A stretch of 64,000 nucleotides of DNA from UBA12170 sp964293475 (GTDB taxonomy: Bacteria; Bacteroidota; Bacteroidia; Bacteroidales; UBA12170). Every line of letters starts with the position of its first letter. Positions within the stretch are counted from its first letter, which is position 1. Below are positions 1-8,715 of the stretch, one piece after another. The notes beneath the pieces are model-generated. The model ran no database searches. It was not told the DNA's origin and saw only the letters and a list, made by a program, of their open reading frames with translations. Location: positions 41,349 through 105,348 of the forward strand of contig CAXYYJ010000007.1 of assembly GCA_964293475.1 (NCBI GenBank). Reading direction: 5' to 3'. The translations under genes and the position numbers were made by a program.

Positions 1-1005
1 AAAACCCGTACAGATGGAGCAAATATTAGGAAGCTTATTGCTAAAGAACTACTAAGCAATGGACTGCCCGAAGCATCAAATATAGGAGAATACGAAATTG
101 TTCCTCCCAAGAAAAAGGGAGTTCCCAAGATTCTTAGGGAATTGATTGATTCTTACACTGTAACAAGCGGAAATTCTTATAATTTACAGGTTTGGAATAG
201 GATACCAAATTGTAAAACGGTTTTGATAAAATATGATTCTGGAGAAACATTAAAATGTGACGAAGTGAGATACATTTTTGTTAAAGTGGATACTCTGCAA
301 AACATTATATCTTCAATTATCATACTCACAGCAGAATACATTGAAACGCATTTTGGTAAATTTGGAAAACCAACGATTAAACATCAATTGCTAATCTCTA
401 ACAAAGCCCGTAATCAGATTTACACAAGTGAATCAAAGATTTTAGCTTTTTCAGACACAAAAAAGTTGTCTTATTTAATCACTGACACATACAATGAACC
501 TAATGATTCAATTGCTAATGAACCAAATATGCATAACTTGTATTCAATAAAAATTTTGACAGAAATGGTTGCTAAAAAACTAATTGGTAGGCAATTAGAT
601 AATTCGGCAACAAAAAATAGAGGACAAGCCCTTGAACGTATGACACTTGAACTTTTGGGCTACAAAATGGGTGATAATGAAAATTTAGTTGGTGGTTTTC
701 CCGACATCCCCAATCAATTATTAGAGGTGAAAGTTCAAGATAAACAGACAGTTGATTTGGGACGGTTTACTCCCGAAAAAGAGGAAATTGTTGTTGCCGA
801 AAATAACTTGACAACCTTTGATGTTCGTTATTTAATAGCCCTTACTAATCCTAAGTCTGACGTTATCGAAGGTATTATACTTGCTCCAGGAGAAAAACTT
901 GGCGAAATATTTACTTATGTTAGTGATGTCAGTTATAAATGCCAACGCACAATCCCGATGAGTTTCTTCAATTCTTATGAAGGAAAGTGCGTTTATAATC
1001 CTTAA
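1..1005 (+). CDS. Probable type II restriction endonuclease (5' truncated by window edge)
   Basis: The reading frame is open from the first base, so the N-terminus lies outside the window; 334 residues are visible. A start such as the TTG at 142 is unlikely because good coding sequence continues upstream of it. Near visible residues 234-244 there is a P-D, six residues, then E-V-K, which fits a PD-(D/E)xK nuclease core (codons at about 700-732). It is preceded by an NRGQALE segment that could supply the helical acidic residue. It converges with an adenine methyltransferase and overlaps its 3' end by 4 bases, the usual pairing of a type II restriction-modification system. The recognition sequence cannot be inferred. 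Nuclease function is inferred from motif plus context, and I cannot place it in a named REase family. Confidence 0.7.
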   Translation, partial: KTRTDGANIRKLIAKELLSNGLPEASNIGEYEIVPPKKKGVPKILRELIDSYTVTSGNSYNLQVWNRIPNCKTVLIKYDSGETLKCDEVRYIFVKVDTLQNIISSIIILTAEYIETHFGKFGKPTIKHQLLISNKARNQIYTSESKILAFSDTKKLSYLITDTYNEPNDSIANEPNMHNLYSIKILTEMVAKKLIGRQLDNSATKNRGQALERMTLELLGYKMGDNENLVGGFPDIPNQLLEVKVQDKQTVDLGRFTPEKEEIVVAENNLTTFDVRYLIALTNPKSDVIEGIILAPGEKLGEIFTYVSDVSYKCQRTIPMSFFNSYEGKCVYNP

Positions 1006-2693
1006 AAGCCAAATGATTCATTTACTAATTTATTGAGCTTGGTTTCCAAATCAGTAACATCTTGGTTTAAAGCAGATAATTTGTTTAATTTCTTTACAAC
1101 TTCAATTATCTGTTTTGAACTATTATTGTTGGGGTCAGGCATGGGATATTTTTCAATATACTGACTAAAATATCTTCTTCGACCTGAATATAACTTGTTA
1201 TTAAAACACAAATCATGGAATTTTGCCATTAAATCGGAATTTGCAACACCTTGAATTAGTAATAGTAAGTTTTTTTCTTTTTCAGATTGAGCGACAATCC
1301 AATAGCAATTACCATTTACAACCGAACCATTTTCATCATAATAAAATCTCGCATCTATACTTATATCAGGAAATACCAATTTTGGCAAAGCCCAAAATTC
1401 AGGATTTTGCGGAACCCACATTTCATACCAATTTCGACCTGCTTCAATTAAATATTTACGACCTTCTAATTGTTCTTTATTTGCCTCAAAATATTGCTTA
1501 GCATTAGGATAGTCTTCAAGATTAATAACTAATCTTTTTCCATTTGCAGAATAATGTGGATAAAGTATTTTAAGGTCATTCTCAGAAGAATAACACCAAC
1601 GTTGTATGTTTTCTTGCGAAATCAGTTTTTTAAATAAAATATTTTCGGGAATAAACGGCTCAATGTCCCAATTCTGCTTAAGAAATACATTGTCTGCACA
1701 AGATTTTACACCAACTCTGACTTTCAATTTATCTCCAATCAGAAACGATGAGTTTTTGGTAATTTGTTCAATCCAAGTATTTTCTTCTGAATTGGTCATT
1801 TGCCATATATCGGTTTTATTAGGTGCGTGTTTCAACAAGCCAACGGAAAAATTATATTTTCGTTCATTAACCGCATAAATGCCTGATTTGTTATTATTTA
1901 TAATCTCAAATAAAGAATTGGCAACAAAAACTTGTTTGTCAGTTCCATTTAATTCTTCATAGATTTTAGCAAATTTGCATGGTTCAGAAAGGTGCTTTTT
2001 GATTGTTTTCTTTCGACCTATGAATATAGCTGGTAAAACAGCAGCATCGAAAAGCTTGGTGTCTCCTAAATCTATTACCTCAATAGGCTCATAATTTTCA
2101 AGCAAAAATTTTCGTATTGATTCCCCACTTTTAGTAAATAAATATCTATTGGAAGTAATTACTCCTATCAAACCACCCTTCTTTAAAACATTTGTCATTG
2201 CAATTAGGAACGGATAATACAAATCGACACGCCCTTTTAAATTAAATCGTTTTGCAATTTCTTGGGCTTTTTCAGTTCCAAGTATTTGTGTTCTAACGTA
2301 AGGCGGATTTGCAATAATAATATCGGCATATTCCTCACTAATATTTTGACTAAATAAATTCAAAGGTTCAACACAAACCCCTTGGGTGCTCAAAAAATCA
2401 TGATTTTGGATATCTAAATTAATCTCAAATTTAGACAGATTTGACTTGGCTGTTATTAAATAGTCAATATTTGTGTCAAAACCTTTTATGTTAAGTTTGG
2501 GATTGTTGTGTGAAGCCTTGAATTTTCGCGTAATAGAAGCTAATAGTTCTCCTTCTCCACAGGCTGGGTCAAGTATAGTAAATGAAGTTTCATTTAGCTG
2601 ATTAAGTTCTGATATTAATCTATCTGAAAGAAAATCAGCTAATTCTGTTGGAGTAAATGTTGCACCGGAATTTTTTATTGTAACTTCGCTCAT
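1002..2693 (-). CDS. N6-adenine DNA methyltransferase of a type II R-M system
   Basis: This 563-residue class I SAM-dependent methyltransferase probably methylates adenine in the site cut by the neighbouring nuclease. The SAM-binding motif DPACGEG lies at residues 42-48, an acidic motif GFDTN near 71, and the catalytic NPPY at 129-132. This order is that of gamma-class (M.TaqI/Eco57I-like) enzymes. The C-terminal half, from about residue 300, should contain the target recognition domain, with many aromatic residues (for example the GRNWYEMW region). The gene ends 4 bases inside the end of the convergent nuclease gene. The ATG at 2693 fits the family N-terminus, which begins shortly before a TPTELADF segment typical of these enzymes. 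Confidence 0.9.
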   Translation of the reverse strand: MSEVTIKNSGATFTPTELADFLSDRLISELNQLNETSFTILDPACGEGELLASITRKFKASHNNPKLNIKGFDTNIDYLITAKSNLSKFEINLDIQNHDFLSTQGVCVEPLNLFSQNISEEYADIIIANPPYVRTQILGTEKAQEIAKRFNLKGRVDLYYPFLIAMTNVLKKGGLIGVITSNRYLFTKSGESIRKFLLENYEPIEVIDLGDTKLFDAAVLPAIFIGRKKTIKKHLSEPCKFAKIYEELNGTDKQVFVANSLFEIINNNKSGIYAVNERKYNFSVGLLKHAPNKTDIWQMTNSEENTWIEQITKNSSFLIGDKLKVRVGVKSCADNVFLKQNWDIEPFIPENILFKKLISQENIQRWCYSSENDLKILYPHYSANGKRLVINLEDYPNAKQYFEANKEQLEGRKYLIEAGRNWYEMWVPQNPEFWALPKLVFPDISIDARFYYDENGSVVNGNCYWIVAQSEKEKNLLLLIQGVANSDLMAKFHDLCFNNKLYSGRRRYFSQYIEKYPMPDPNNNSSKQIIEVVKKLNKLSALNQDVTDLETKLNKLVNESFGF

Positions 2694-2900
2694 CTAACTT
2701 ATTTCTGCAAAGATAGTAAAATTTATTATTCCAAAAAGGAATATTCTCAGAGTTGATAAAAATGTCCAAGACCCAACTATGTGTAGGATTAAAGGCGGTG
2801 GGTCTAGGGTATTCGAGCTTACTACACACATCAATTTCATTGGAATTTAAAATGATTATGCTCCGAAGTCCGTCGGGACACATACACTTAATGTTCAAAA

Positions 2901-3185
2901 TCAATCCCCAATAAGCAAATAGATGTCTTCGTTGTCTTTTTTCATCATATAATGCTCGCGGGCAAATTTTTCGATATTGTCGGGGCTGTTGAACAAGGAA
3001 TGATAGGTAATGCTGTCTTTTTCAAGCTCTTGCTGATAGTATTCCTTATCTTTTTCAAGTTTGCTAAGCTCGCTGCTCAAACGATATTGGGCAATAAAAT
3101 TGTATTGATCGAATATCAGCAGATAGACCAAAAAAATAACTGTAGCAATTACATACCTGTTTTTAAAATTGATGAGCTTAAACAT
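2901..3185 (-). CDS. FtsB/DivIC-family septum formation protein
   Basis: This 94-residue bitopic membrane protein has a short basic N-terminus, one transmembrane helix at about residues 11-27 and a coiled coil at about 32-60 (heptad-like LSKLEKDKEYYQQELEKD). It ends with the conserved segment about NIEKFAREHYMMKKDNEDIY that typifies DivIC/FtsB proteins. These proteins bridge FtsL and FtsQ in the divisome and help activate septal peptidoglycan synthesis. It lies 116 bases downstream of udk on the same strand, an order I associate with Bacteroidota genomes. A TATCTTTG box on the minus strand at 3202-3209 could be the -7 element of its own promoter, 17 bases before the ATG. Confidence 0.88.
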   Translation of the reverse strand: MFKLINFKNRYVIATVIFLVYLLIFDQYNFIAQYRLSSELSKLEKDKEYYQQELEKDSITYHSLFNSPDNIEKFAREHYMMKKDNEDIYLLIGD

Positions 3186-3301
3186 TCAGCAAAATTTTAG
3201 GCAAAGATAATAGGTGGTTTAGAATTAGGATAAGCGAATTCAAAAAACATTTTAACCAGATTATGTTAAATGGTTATGTGAAACTTTCAGGGAACAGGAG
3301 C

Positions 3302-3913
3302 CTATGTAAGCAAAAACTGATGGATTTTGCTGCTCAGAATATCTATGGCCACATGGTTTTTTCCGCCCTGAGGAATAATAACATCGGCAAATTTTTTGGT
3401 TGGCTCAATAAAAGTCTGATGCATGGGCTTCACCCATTTTTTGTAATGCTCCAGGGTTTCTATGTAGCTTCTTCCACGTTCTTCCATGTCGCGGCGGATG
3501 ATGCGCATCAGGCGGTCGTCGGCATCGGCATCCACAAACACCTTGATATCCATCTTGTCGCGCAATCGCTTATTGGTCATGACCAAAATGCCCTCGATGA
3601 TGATGATTTGAGTGGGTTTTATTTCAATGGTTTCCTTGGCGCGGCTACAGGTTACGTAGTTGTAAATGGGCATGGAGATGGTTTCGTTCTTTGTGAGCTG
3701 GTCCAAATGTTTGATGAGCAGGTTAAACTCAATGGAACTGGGGTGGTCAAAATTGATTTTGGTTCTTTCCTCCGGAGCCAAATGGCCATTGTCTTTGTAG
3801 TAAGCATCTTGTGGAATTACAGTAACCGACTGCCGGGGCAGGCTATCCATAATCTTTTTTACTACGGTTGTTTTTCCTGATCCTGATCCGCCGGCAATTC
3901 CAATAATGAGCAT
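3302..3913 (-). CDS. udk: Uridine kinase
   Basis: This 203-residue cytoplasmic enzyme phosphorylates uridine and cytidine to UMP and CMP in pyrimidine salvage. The P-loop GGSGSGKTT is at residues 8-16. Other family hallmarks are the QDAYYKD segment, the NFDHPSSIEF segment with the conserved aspartate-histidine, YNYVTCSR, and IIEGILV as the Walker B-like strand. The DADADDRLMRIIRRDMEERGR region matches the lid. Length agrees with bacterial Udk. It is followed on the same strand by the DivIC-like gene. The 279 bases upstream separate it from the divergent dsbD gene, so each gene probably has its own promoter there. Confidence 0.95.
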   Translation of the reverse strand: MLIIGIAGGSGSGKTTVVKKIMDSLPRQSVTVIPQDAYYKDNGHLAPEERTKINFDHPSSIEFNLLIKHLDQLTKNETISMPIYNYVTCSRAKETIEIKPTQIIIIEGILVMTNKRLRDKMDIKVFVDADADDRLMRIIRRDMEERGRSYIETLEHYKKWVKPMHQTFIEPTKKFADVIIPQGGKNHVAIDILSSKIHQFLLT

Positions 3914-4192
3914 GGTGGTATTGTTTATTTTGAAACAACAAATTAAATTATTAATAATGAAAAATCCAATGAATTACTTTTAAACCCAAATTCACAAATC
4001 TTTAACTTATTTGCCCCCGTTAAATTTTCTTAACTGCAACTAATTGAAAAACTGTTTTAATGGTTTTTATCTTTATTTTGCAATCAATTATTGATAGCGG
4101 ATATGAGATTATTGCTAATTTTGTCTTTTGAAAATATTTTACAAAGTACCAGCAACTTTTGAAAAATTTATTAAACCAATAGAAAATCCAAT

Positions 4193-6190
4193 ATGAGAAA
4201 GTATTATTTTTTAGTCATCACCCTGCTGTTAACACTCAGCACAGCCATCACGGCGCAGGTATTAACTCCCGTTACCTGGGACATAAAAACCCAGCAAAAT
4301 GGCGATGAGGTAACAATTACCTATAAAGCCAGCATCGAAGAGCACTGGCATTTGTACAGTCAGCACATCGATATGGCACCTCCCGCAACCACTTTCAGTT
4401 TCGAGAAAAATGAAGGTTACGAGTTGGTGGGCGAAATAGCCGAAACAGTGGCCATTGAGGAGTTTGATCCTAATTTTAATATGGTTCTCAAGTATTTTGC
4501 CCATGAAGCCACCTTCACTGCAAAAATAAAACTGCTTACAAAAGATAAAGTGGTGGTGAAAGGCTATGTAAACTATATGAGCTGCGACGATACACGTTGT
4601 TTGCCACCTGCTGATGAGGAGTTTGAATTTGTTTTTAATGATAAAGGTTCTGCAACAGGTGCGCAAGCTGAAACAGCACAATCACAATTAGATAGCAGTA
4701 CCAATAATTTGACCGGTGAAGGCGAAAATTCGCTTTGGGGCTTCTTCTTAGTGAGTTTCCTGTTTGGATTGGCAGGTATTTTAACCCCTTGTGTTTTTCC
4801 TATGATTCCTATGACAGTATCATTCTTTATGAAAGGAGGAGATAACAAGGCAAAAGGAAGGTTGGAAGCTACTGTTTATGGTATTTCTATTGTGGCTATT
4901 TATGTTTTTATCGGATCTGTGTTGGCAGTTGTGGCCGGTCCAGGTATTGCCAATTTCTTATCAACGCACTGGCTGCCTAATATTTTATTCTTTGTTATTT
5001 TCGTCATATTTGCTGCATCTTTCTTTGGAATGTTCGAAATAGTCATGCCTCATTGGATTGTGAACAAGTCAACAGCCAACGAAGACAAAGGCGGTTTCGT
5101 GGGGCCCATTTTTATGGCACTCACCTTAGTTTTGGTTTCATTTAGCTGCACAGGTCCCATTGTAGGGACTATTTTAGTGGAAGCGGCTGGTGGACAATTT
5201 CTTAAACCCATTATTGGCATGTTGGGATTCTCTTTGGCTTTTGCTCTTCCTTTTACCATGTTTGCATACTTCCCACAATGGCTCAACAAATTGCCAAAAT
5301 CGGGCGGCTGGTTAAACTCAGTGAAGGTAGTATTGGGTTTCTTAGAATTGGCTTTAGGCTTAAAATTCCTCAGTATGGCGGATCAAACTTACCATTGGGG
5401 AATATTAGACAGAGAAGTCTATTTGGCTTTATGGATTGTAATTTTTGCACTCATGGGCGTTTATTTGTTAGGTAAACTAAGATTTGCTCATGACGATGAA
5501 GTGAAGACATTAAGTGTTCCACGTTTGTTTTTAGCCATTGCTACTTTCTCTTTTGTCATGTATATGATTCCAGGTATGTGGGGAGCCCCATTAAAAGCAC
5601 TTTCAGGCTATATGCCACCCATGACTTCTCAAGATTTTGATATACATCGGATAGCTCGTGAAAATGCCGGAAGCGGTGCTTCTTCTAAGAATCAGGAATT
5701 GTGCGAGACTCCCAAATTCAAAGAATTTCTTCATTTACCTCATGGCCTGGAAGGATATTTCGACTATGACCAGGCCCTGGCTTGTGCCAAAGAGCAAAAC
5801 AAGCCTATTTTCATCGATTTCACGGGTCATGCTTGTGTGAATTGTAGAGAAATGGAGGCCAATGTATGGTCTGACCCAGCGGTTTTAAAAATGCTTAAAG
5901 AAGACTATATTGTAACTGCTCTCTATGTGGATGATAAGGAAACATTGCCTGAAAATGAATGGATTACTTCCGCCTATGATGGCAAAGTTAAAAAGACCAT
6001 TGGTGCCAAATTTGCCGATATGCAGATTGCAAAGTACAATGTAAATGCCCAGCCGTACTATGTTTTGCTAAATCCAAATGGGGAAATGCTCGTTCAACCC
6101 AAAGCTTACGATTTGAAAGTTGACAATTTTGTTGATTTCCTAAAACGCGGATTGCAAAATCATAAGGACGGAAAGACAGTTGGGAAATAA
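4193..6190 (+). CDS. dsbD: Thiol:disulfide interchange protein DsbD
   Basis: This 665-residue inner-membrane reductase passes electrons from cytoplasmic thioredoxin to periplasmic thiol proteins. The order is a signal peptide (residues 1-21), an N-terminal periplasmic immunoglobulin-like DsbD domain (about 22-150), a central eight-helix membrane domain, and a C-terminal thioredoxin-like domain. The membrane domain carries the redox cysteines in LTPCVFP (C200) and FSCTGP (C319). The C-terminal domain has a C-V-N-C active site at residues 548-551. All three redox stations are therefore present except that I could not securely identify the cysteine pair of the N-terminal domain; MSCDDTRC near residue 128 is the obvious candidate. 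The gene is monocistronic and followed by a strong hairpin terminator. Confidence 0.95.
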   Translation: MRKYYFLVITLLLTLSTAITAQVLTPVTWDIKTQQNGDEVTITYKASIEEHWHLYSQHIDMAPPATTFSFEKNEGYELVGEIAETVAIEEFDPNFNMVLKYFAHEATFTAKIKLLTKDKVVVKGYVNYMSCDDTRCLPPADEEFEFVFNDKGSATGAQAETAQSQLDSSTNNLTGEGENSLWGFFLVSFLFGLAGILTPCVFPMIPMTVSFFMKGGDNKAKGRLEATVYGISIVAIYVFIGSVLAVVAGPGIANFLSTHWLPNILFFVIFVIFAASFFGMFEIVMPHWIVNKSTANEDKGGFVGPIFMALTLVLVSFSCTGPIVGTILVEAAGGQFLKPIIGMLGFSLAFALPFTMFAYFPQWLNKLPKSGGWLNSVKVVLGFLELALGLKFLSMADQTYHWGILDREVYLALWIVIFALMGVYLLGKLRFAHDDEVKTLSVPRLFLAIATFSFVMYMIPGMWGAPLKALSGYMPPMTSQDFDIHRIARENAGSGASSKNQELCETPKFKEFLHLPHGLEGYFDYDQALACAKEQNKPIFIDFTGHACVNCREMEANVWSDPAVLKMLKEDYIVTALYVDDKETLPENEWITSAYDGKVKKTIGAKFADMQIAKYNVNAQPYYVLLNPNGEMLVQPKAYDLKVDNFVDFLKRGLQNHKDGKTVGK

Positions 6191-6213
6191 ATTCCAGGAT
6201 TTTTGGTCCAATA

Positions 6214-6249
6214 AAAAAAGAGAACTTCAAATCAGAAGTTCTCTTTTTT
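6214..6249 (+). terminator. Rho-independent terminator after dsbD
   Basis: A long perfect stem (AAAAAAGAGAACTTC, six-base loop, GAAGTTCTCTTTTTT) sits 24 bases after the dsbD stop. The A and T tracts make it work on either strand, though no minus-strand gene ends right beside it. Confidence 0.9.
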
Positions 6250-6355
6250 GGTTTATTATTGACAGGATATTCCTGCAGAATGTTTCATTCATAAATCCTG
6301 CTGCTGACATCAGAGAGGTCACACATTTATAGATAATTATGATGCAAGGAATATT

Positions 6356-6373
6356 CGACCCCGGCTGGGGTCG
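6356..6373. repeat. GC-rich REP-like hairpin
   Basis: CGACCCCGGCTGGGGTCG forms a 7-bp perfect GC-rich stem with a four-base loop and no T tract, in an otherwise AT-rich spacer between dsbD and the HEPN gene. It could be a dispersed REP-type palindrome or a weak 3'-end stabiliser for the HEPN/MNT transcript. Only one copy is present in this window. Confidence 0.45.
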
Positions 6374-6417
6374 TACGACATTTGTCTTTATTTTTTTATC
6401 AGTAAATCTTGAAGGAT

Positions 6418-6807
6418 TTAATTGGAATTGGCCAAAGATACTATATCGTCAATGAAATTTTTTGTTTGATAGATTAATGGTTGTACAATTTCTTCATCAA
6501 AATCAAACATATCGCCATAGTCACCTTTTTGTCTGAAGTCGAACAATTTTGTAAACAATCTTCCTTTTTCTTTGTCTATCAAACCAGTTTTTACGAAATG
6601 AAGACCAAATTGAGTTCTAACACCATCATGAGATGATGAATCTAGACCGCTTTTTAGTAAAAGTGCAGAAACTGCATAAAATGATGCATAATAAAGTCGG
6701 TTAATGGTGGCGTTCCATTTCTTATTTTCAGCTAATATCAATGCTTCATCAAATGTTTCGAAAGCACGGGTTAGGCGATAGTTTATATAATCAGTGTTGC
6801 GATTCAT
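6418..6807 (-). CDS. HEPN-domain protein (UPF0332-like), toxin-side partner of an MNT protein
   Basis: This 129-residue all-helical protein has the UPF0332/HEPN signature: an NRLYYASFYAVSALLL helix near residues 41-56, then a conserved SHDGVRTQFGLHFVKTG segment near 63-79. Family members pair with minimal nucleotidyltransferases as toxin-antitoxin-like modules, in which the HEPN protein may be an RNase and the MNT partner may modify it. Here the start codon overlaps the stop of the upstream nucleotidyltransferase (ATGA), so the two are translationally coupled. A canonical R-x4-6-H RNase motif is not obvious, so ribonuclease activity is uncertain. Confidence 0.82.
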   Translation of the reverse strand: MNRNTDYINYRLTRAFETFDEALILAENKKWNATINRLYYASFYAVSALLLKSGLDSSSHDGVRTQFGLHFVKTGLIDKEKGRLFTKLFDFRQKGDYGDMFDFDEEIVQPLIYQTKNFIDDIVSLANSN

Positions 6808-7118
6808 AATTTTATTCCCTCGTTGCTAATGGCATGATAAAGTGGGGATTGAGTAAGATAGGTAGTCCAATAGTTTTTCGGATAGATGAACGATGAAATA
6901 ACTTGTCCGGTGTCAAGCTCCAGGTCGTATAAATCGTTGCGGAACATATCTTCAACTTCCATCGAAATTTTTTCCTTATTCACCAAAATCAGGATGTCCC
7001 AATCTGATTGAGCATGAAAATCCCCACGTGCCCGGGAGCCAAACAAATATGCCTCGGCATCGGAATCTATTGAATGGATTATGAATGATATTTTCTTAAG
7101 GATATCTTCGTTTCCCAT
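6804..7118 (-). CDS. Minimal nucleotidyltransferase (MNT) of a HEPN/MNT pair
   Basis: This is a Pol-beta superfamily nucleotidyltransferase domain. The motif GSRARGDFHAQSDWD provides the GS signature and the D-W-D metal-binding pair, followed by the strand ILILV. I place the start at the ATG at 7118 (sequence beginning MGNEDILKK, 104 residues), because the frame upstream can only begin at a TTG and the added 19 residues do not resemble the family. It overlaps the HEPN gene by 4 bases. The likely role is antitoxin-side partner, possibly nucleotidylating the HEPN protein. The target is not deducible from sequence. Confidence 0.85.
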   Translation of the reverse strand: MGNEDILKKISFIIHSIDSDAEAYLFGSRARGDFHAQSDWDILILVNKEKISMEVEDMFRNDLYDLELDTGQVISSFIYPKNYWTTYLTQSPLYHAISNEGIKL

Positions 7119-7276
7119 TGGATTATAGTTTTTCCAAAAGTAGGAATATTTTTTTCCATTTATGAAAAATTCCAAATTTGCGATGCCGGAAATCCTTCGG
7201 TCTTTAAATATTCATCAGTTTAAGGGGATTGACTTGGGATTCATTGAGCTATTGAAAGAATAAGAAATTGTTTCAA

Positions 7277-7312
7277 TAAAAAAGAGAGAAACCCTAAAAG
7301 GGTTTCTCTTTC
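7277..7312 (-). terminator. Terminator after the 7324-8613 lipoprotein gene
   Basis: Read on the minus strand, a stem AAAGAGAAACCC/GGGTTTCTCT with a short A-rich loop is followed by a T run. It begins 12 bases past the stop of the lipoprotein gene. Confidence 0.85.
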
Positions 7313-7323
7313 GTCATGTAATT

Positions 7324-8613
7324 CTATAACTGATAGTTAGCCACAAAAACTACATCCGAAACGGTTTTGGGTTGGGGAGTGGAATTTATGGAATGGTGCA
7401 CCGATATCAAAGCTCCCCCCATTGTCGATTCCAATGCTGTGATGGTTTGACCATCGGTGGTGAGTCCTGGATTGGCTACCACAAAGGTATTGCCCGATCT
7501 TTTATACAAATTCTTGTCTTTTCCGGTTATCATGTAAATATCATCGCCCGAAAAAGCAAGCTCTTTGTAAACACGCACTGATCCTGAAATAATGGGGATT
7601 TCCTGGGGAATGGTAAGGCCGGTAACCACAGTTTCGATGGTGCTTCCATTAAATTTATATACATCGAGTATGTCGGTTCCATAACGTCGAACCACCATAT
7701 AGGGCTGGTCGTTCTGGTCGGGATTTTTGTGAAGGTAAATGGTGTGTTTGTACTCTATGCTTTGCGTTGTGCCGATGCTCCCAATGCCACTGAGCGAGGT
7801 AACTGGACTAAATTCTGATCCATTATAGCTGGTGATATTGATTCTCCCGTTTTCAGGTGCGCCATCATAACTCAGCCAGGCCCAGAACATTCTGTCCATA
7901 TTTCCAACCTTCGATGCACACCAGGTGGTGTTGATTCCTACGGTGGTCATGGCTTCCACCATTTGGCCATCCCAGGTGTAAGTTGCCGGCTGATAGGTAT
8001 ACAGCATGGGCCAGCCATAATTGCTGTTGAACGACATGCTCAGCATGAAAAACTGATCGTTGAACTGGCTCATAAAGCCAGCATTGGATGAGGAAGAAAA
8101 GGGTCCGTTGTGGGTGTCTTTGGTGTGATTATGGTATGAGGCACCAATGCCGCCATAACCACCGTATGCAATGTCGGTATAAGTATACGAAACCAGATCT
8201 CCATTGGGAAGAACTTCATAATCCCCATAAAAATACTGGGGACGAATGAACACCTTTCCAGTTGATTCCGATGAAATTATTTCCCCTTCACAGTTGAGTA
8301 TTGCGGCATTACCTACCATTCCAATGGCTGGGACAACAAATCCTGCCAATATATCGATTCGATTGTTGCGCTCCATAATTTTTTCCACTATGGCCTCGTG
8401 ATTGTTGTTATTGGGCTGGCCTTCAACTGGTGCATAATTATAAACACGGAACCTAAAAGTTCCCCCGTGGGTGCTGTATTGTGTTTTGGCAGGATTGAGT
8501 TCTGCAGCAATGGTGCTGCCCCCATCAGCTGGGTCGTCAGTAGAATCTTTGGTGCAGGAATAATTTAGTAATAGAGTGGTGCCAAGAAGCAAGGCAAGTA
8601 ATATTTTGTTCAT
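7324..8613 (-). CDS. Lipoprotein of unknown function, probably beta-propeller-like
   Basis: This is a 429-residue secreted lipoprotein. A hydrophobic signal at residues 1-19 ends in a lipobox with the sequence NYSC, followed by acidic and Thr/Asp-rich linker residues. The rest is rich in Gly, Tyr, Trp and Asn and alternates short beta-strand-like segments such as DRMFWAWLSYDGAPENGRI and DDIYMITGKDKNLYKR. This would fit a propeller or other all-beta fold. I do not recognise a family or an active site. It stands alone, has its own terminator, and probably sits at the periplasmic or outer face of the outer membrane. Confidence 0.75.
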   Translation of the reverse strand: MNKILLALLLGTTLLLNYSCTKDSTDDPADGGSTIAAELNPAKTQYSTHGGTFRFRVYNYAPVEGQPNNNNHEAIVEKIMERNNRIDILAGFVVPAIGMVGNAAILNCEGEIISSESTGKVFIRPQYFYGDYEVLPNGDLVSYTYTDIAYGGYGGIGASYHNHTKDTHNGPFSSSSNAGFMSQFNDQFFMLSMSFNSNYGWPMLYTYQPATYTWDGQMVEAMTTVGINTTWCASKVGNMDRMFWAWLSYDGAPENGRINITSYNGSEFSPVTSLSGIGSIGTTQSIEYKHTIYLHKNPDQNDQPYMVVRRYGTDILDVYKFNGSTIETVVTGLTIPQEIPIISGSVRVYKELAFSGDDIYMITGKDKNLYKRSGNTFVVANPGLTTDGQTITALESTMGGALISVHHSINSTPQPKTVSDVVFVANYQL

Positions 8614-8715
8614 GAAATTTTTTTTAAGGTTTTGAGCAAAATTATATCGCGCAAAAAGATTGCTACATACGACAGATGCCGTAAATATAGGACAAGAAGG
8701 AAATATTCAAGAGAA

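Noticed and set aside
2780..2900. GC-rich patch that might be part of a tRNA or an integron-type attC site
   Set aside because: No cloverleaf, paired arms or CCA end could be built and no attC core sites were found.
2635..2904. Minus-strand 89-codon frame overlapping the methylase start
   Set aside because: Much of it reads across the methylase 5' end in another frame and across GC-uneven intergenic DNA. There is no ribosome binding site and composition is not protein-like.
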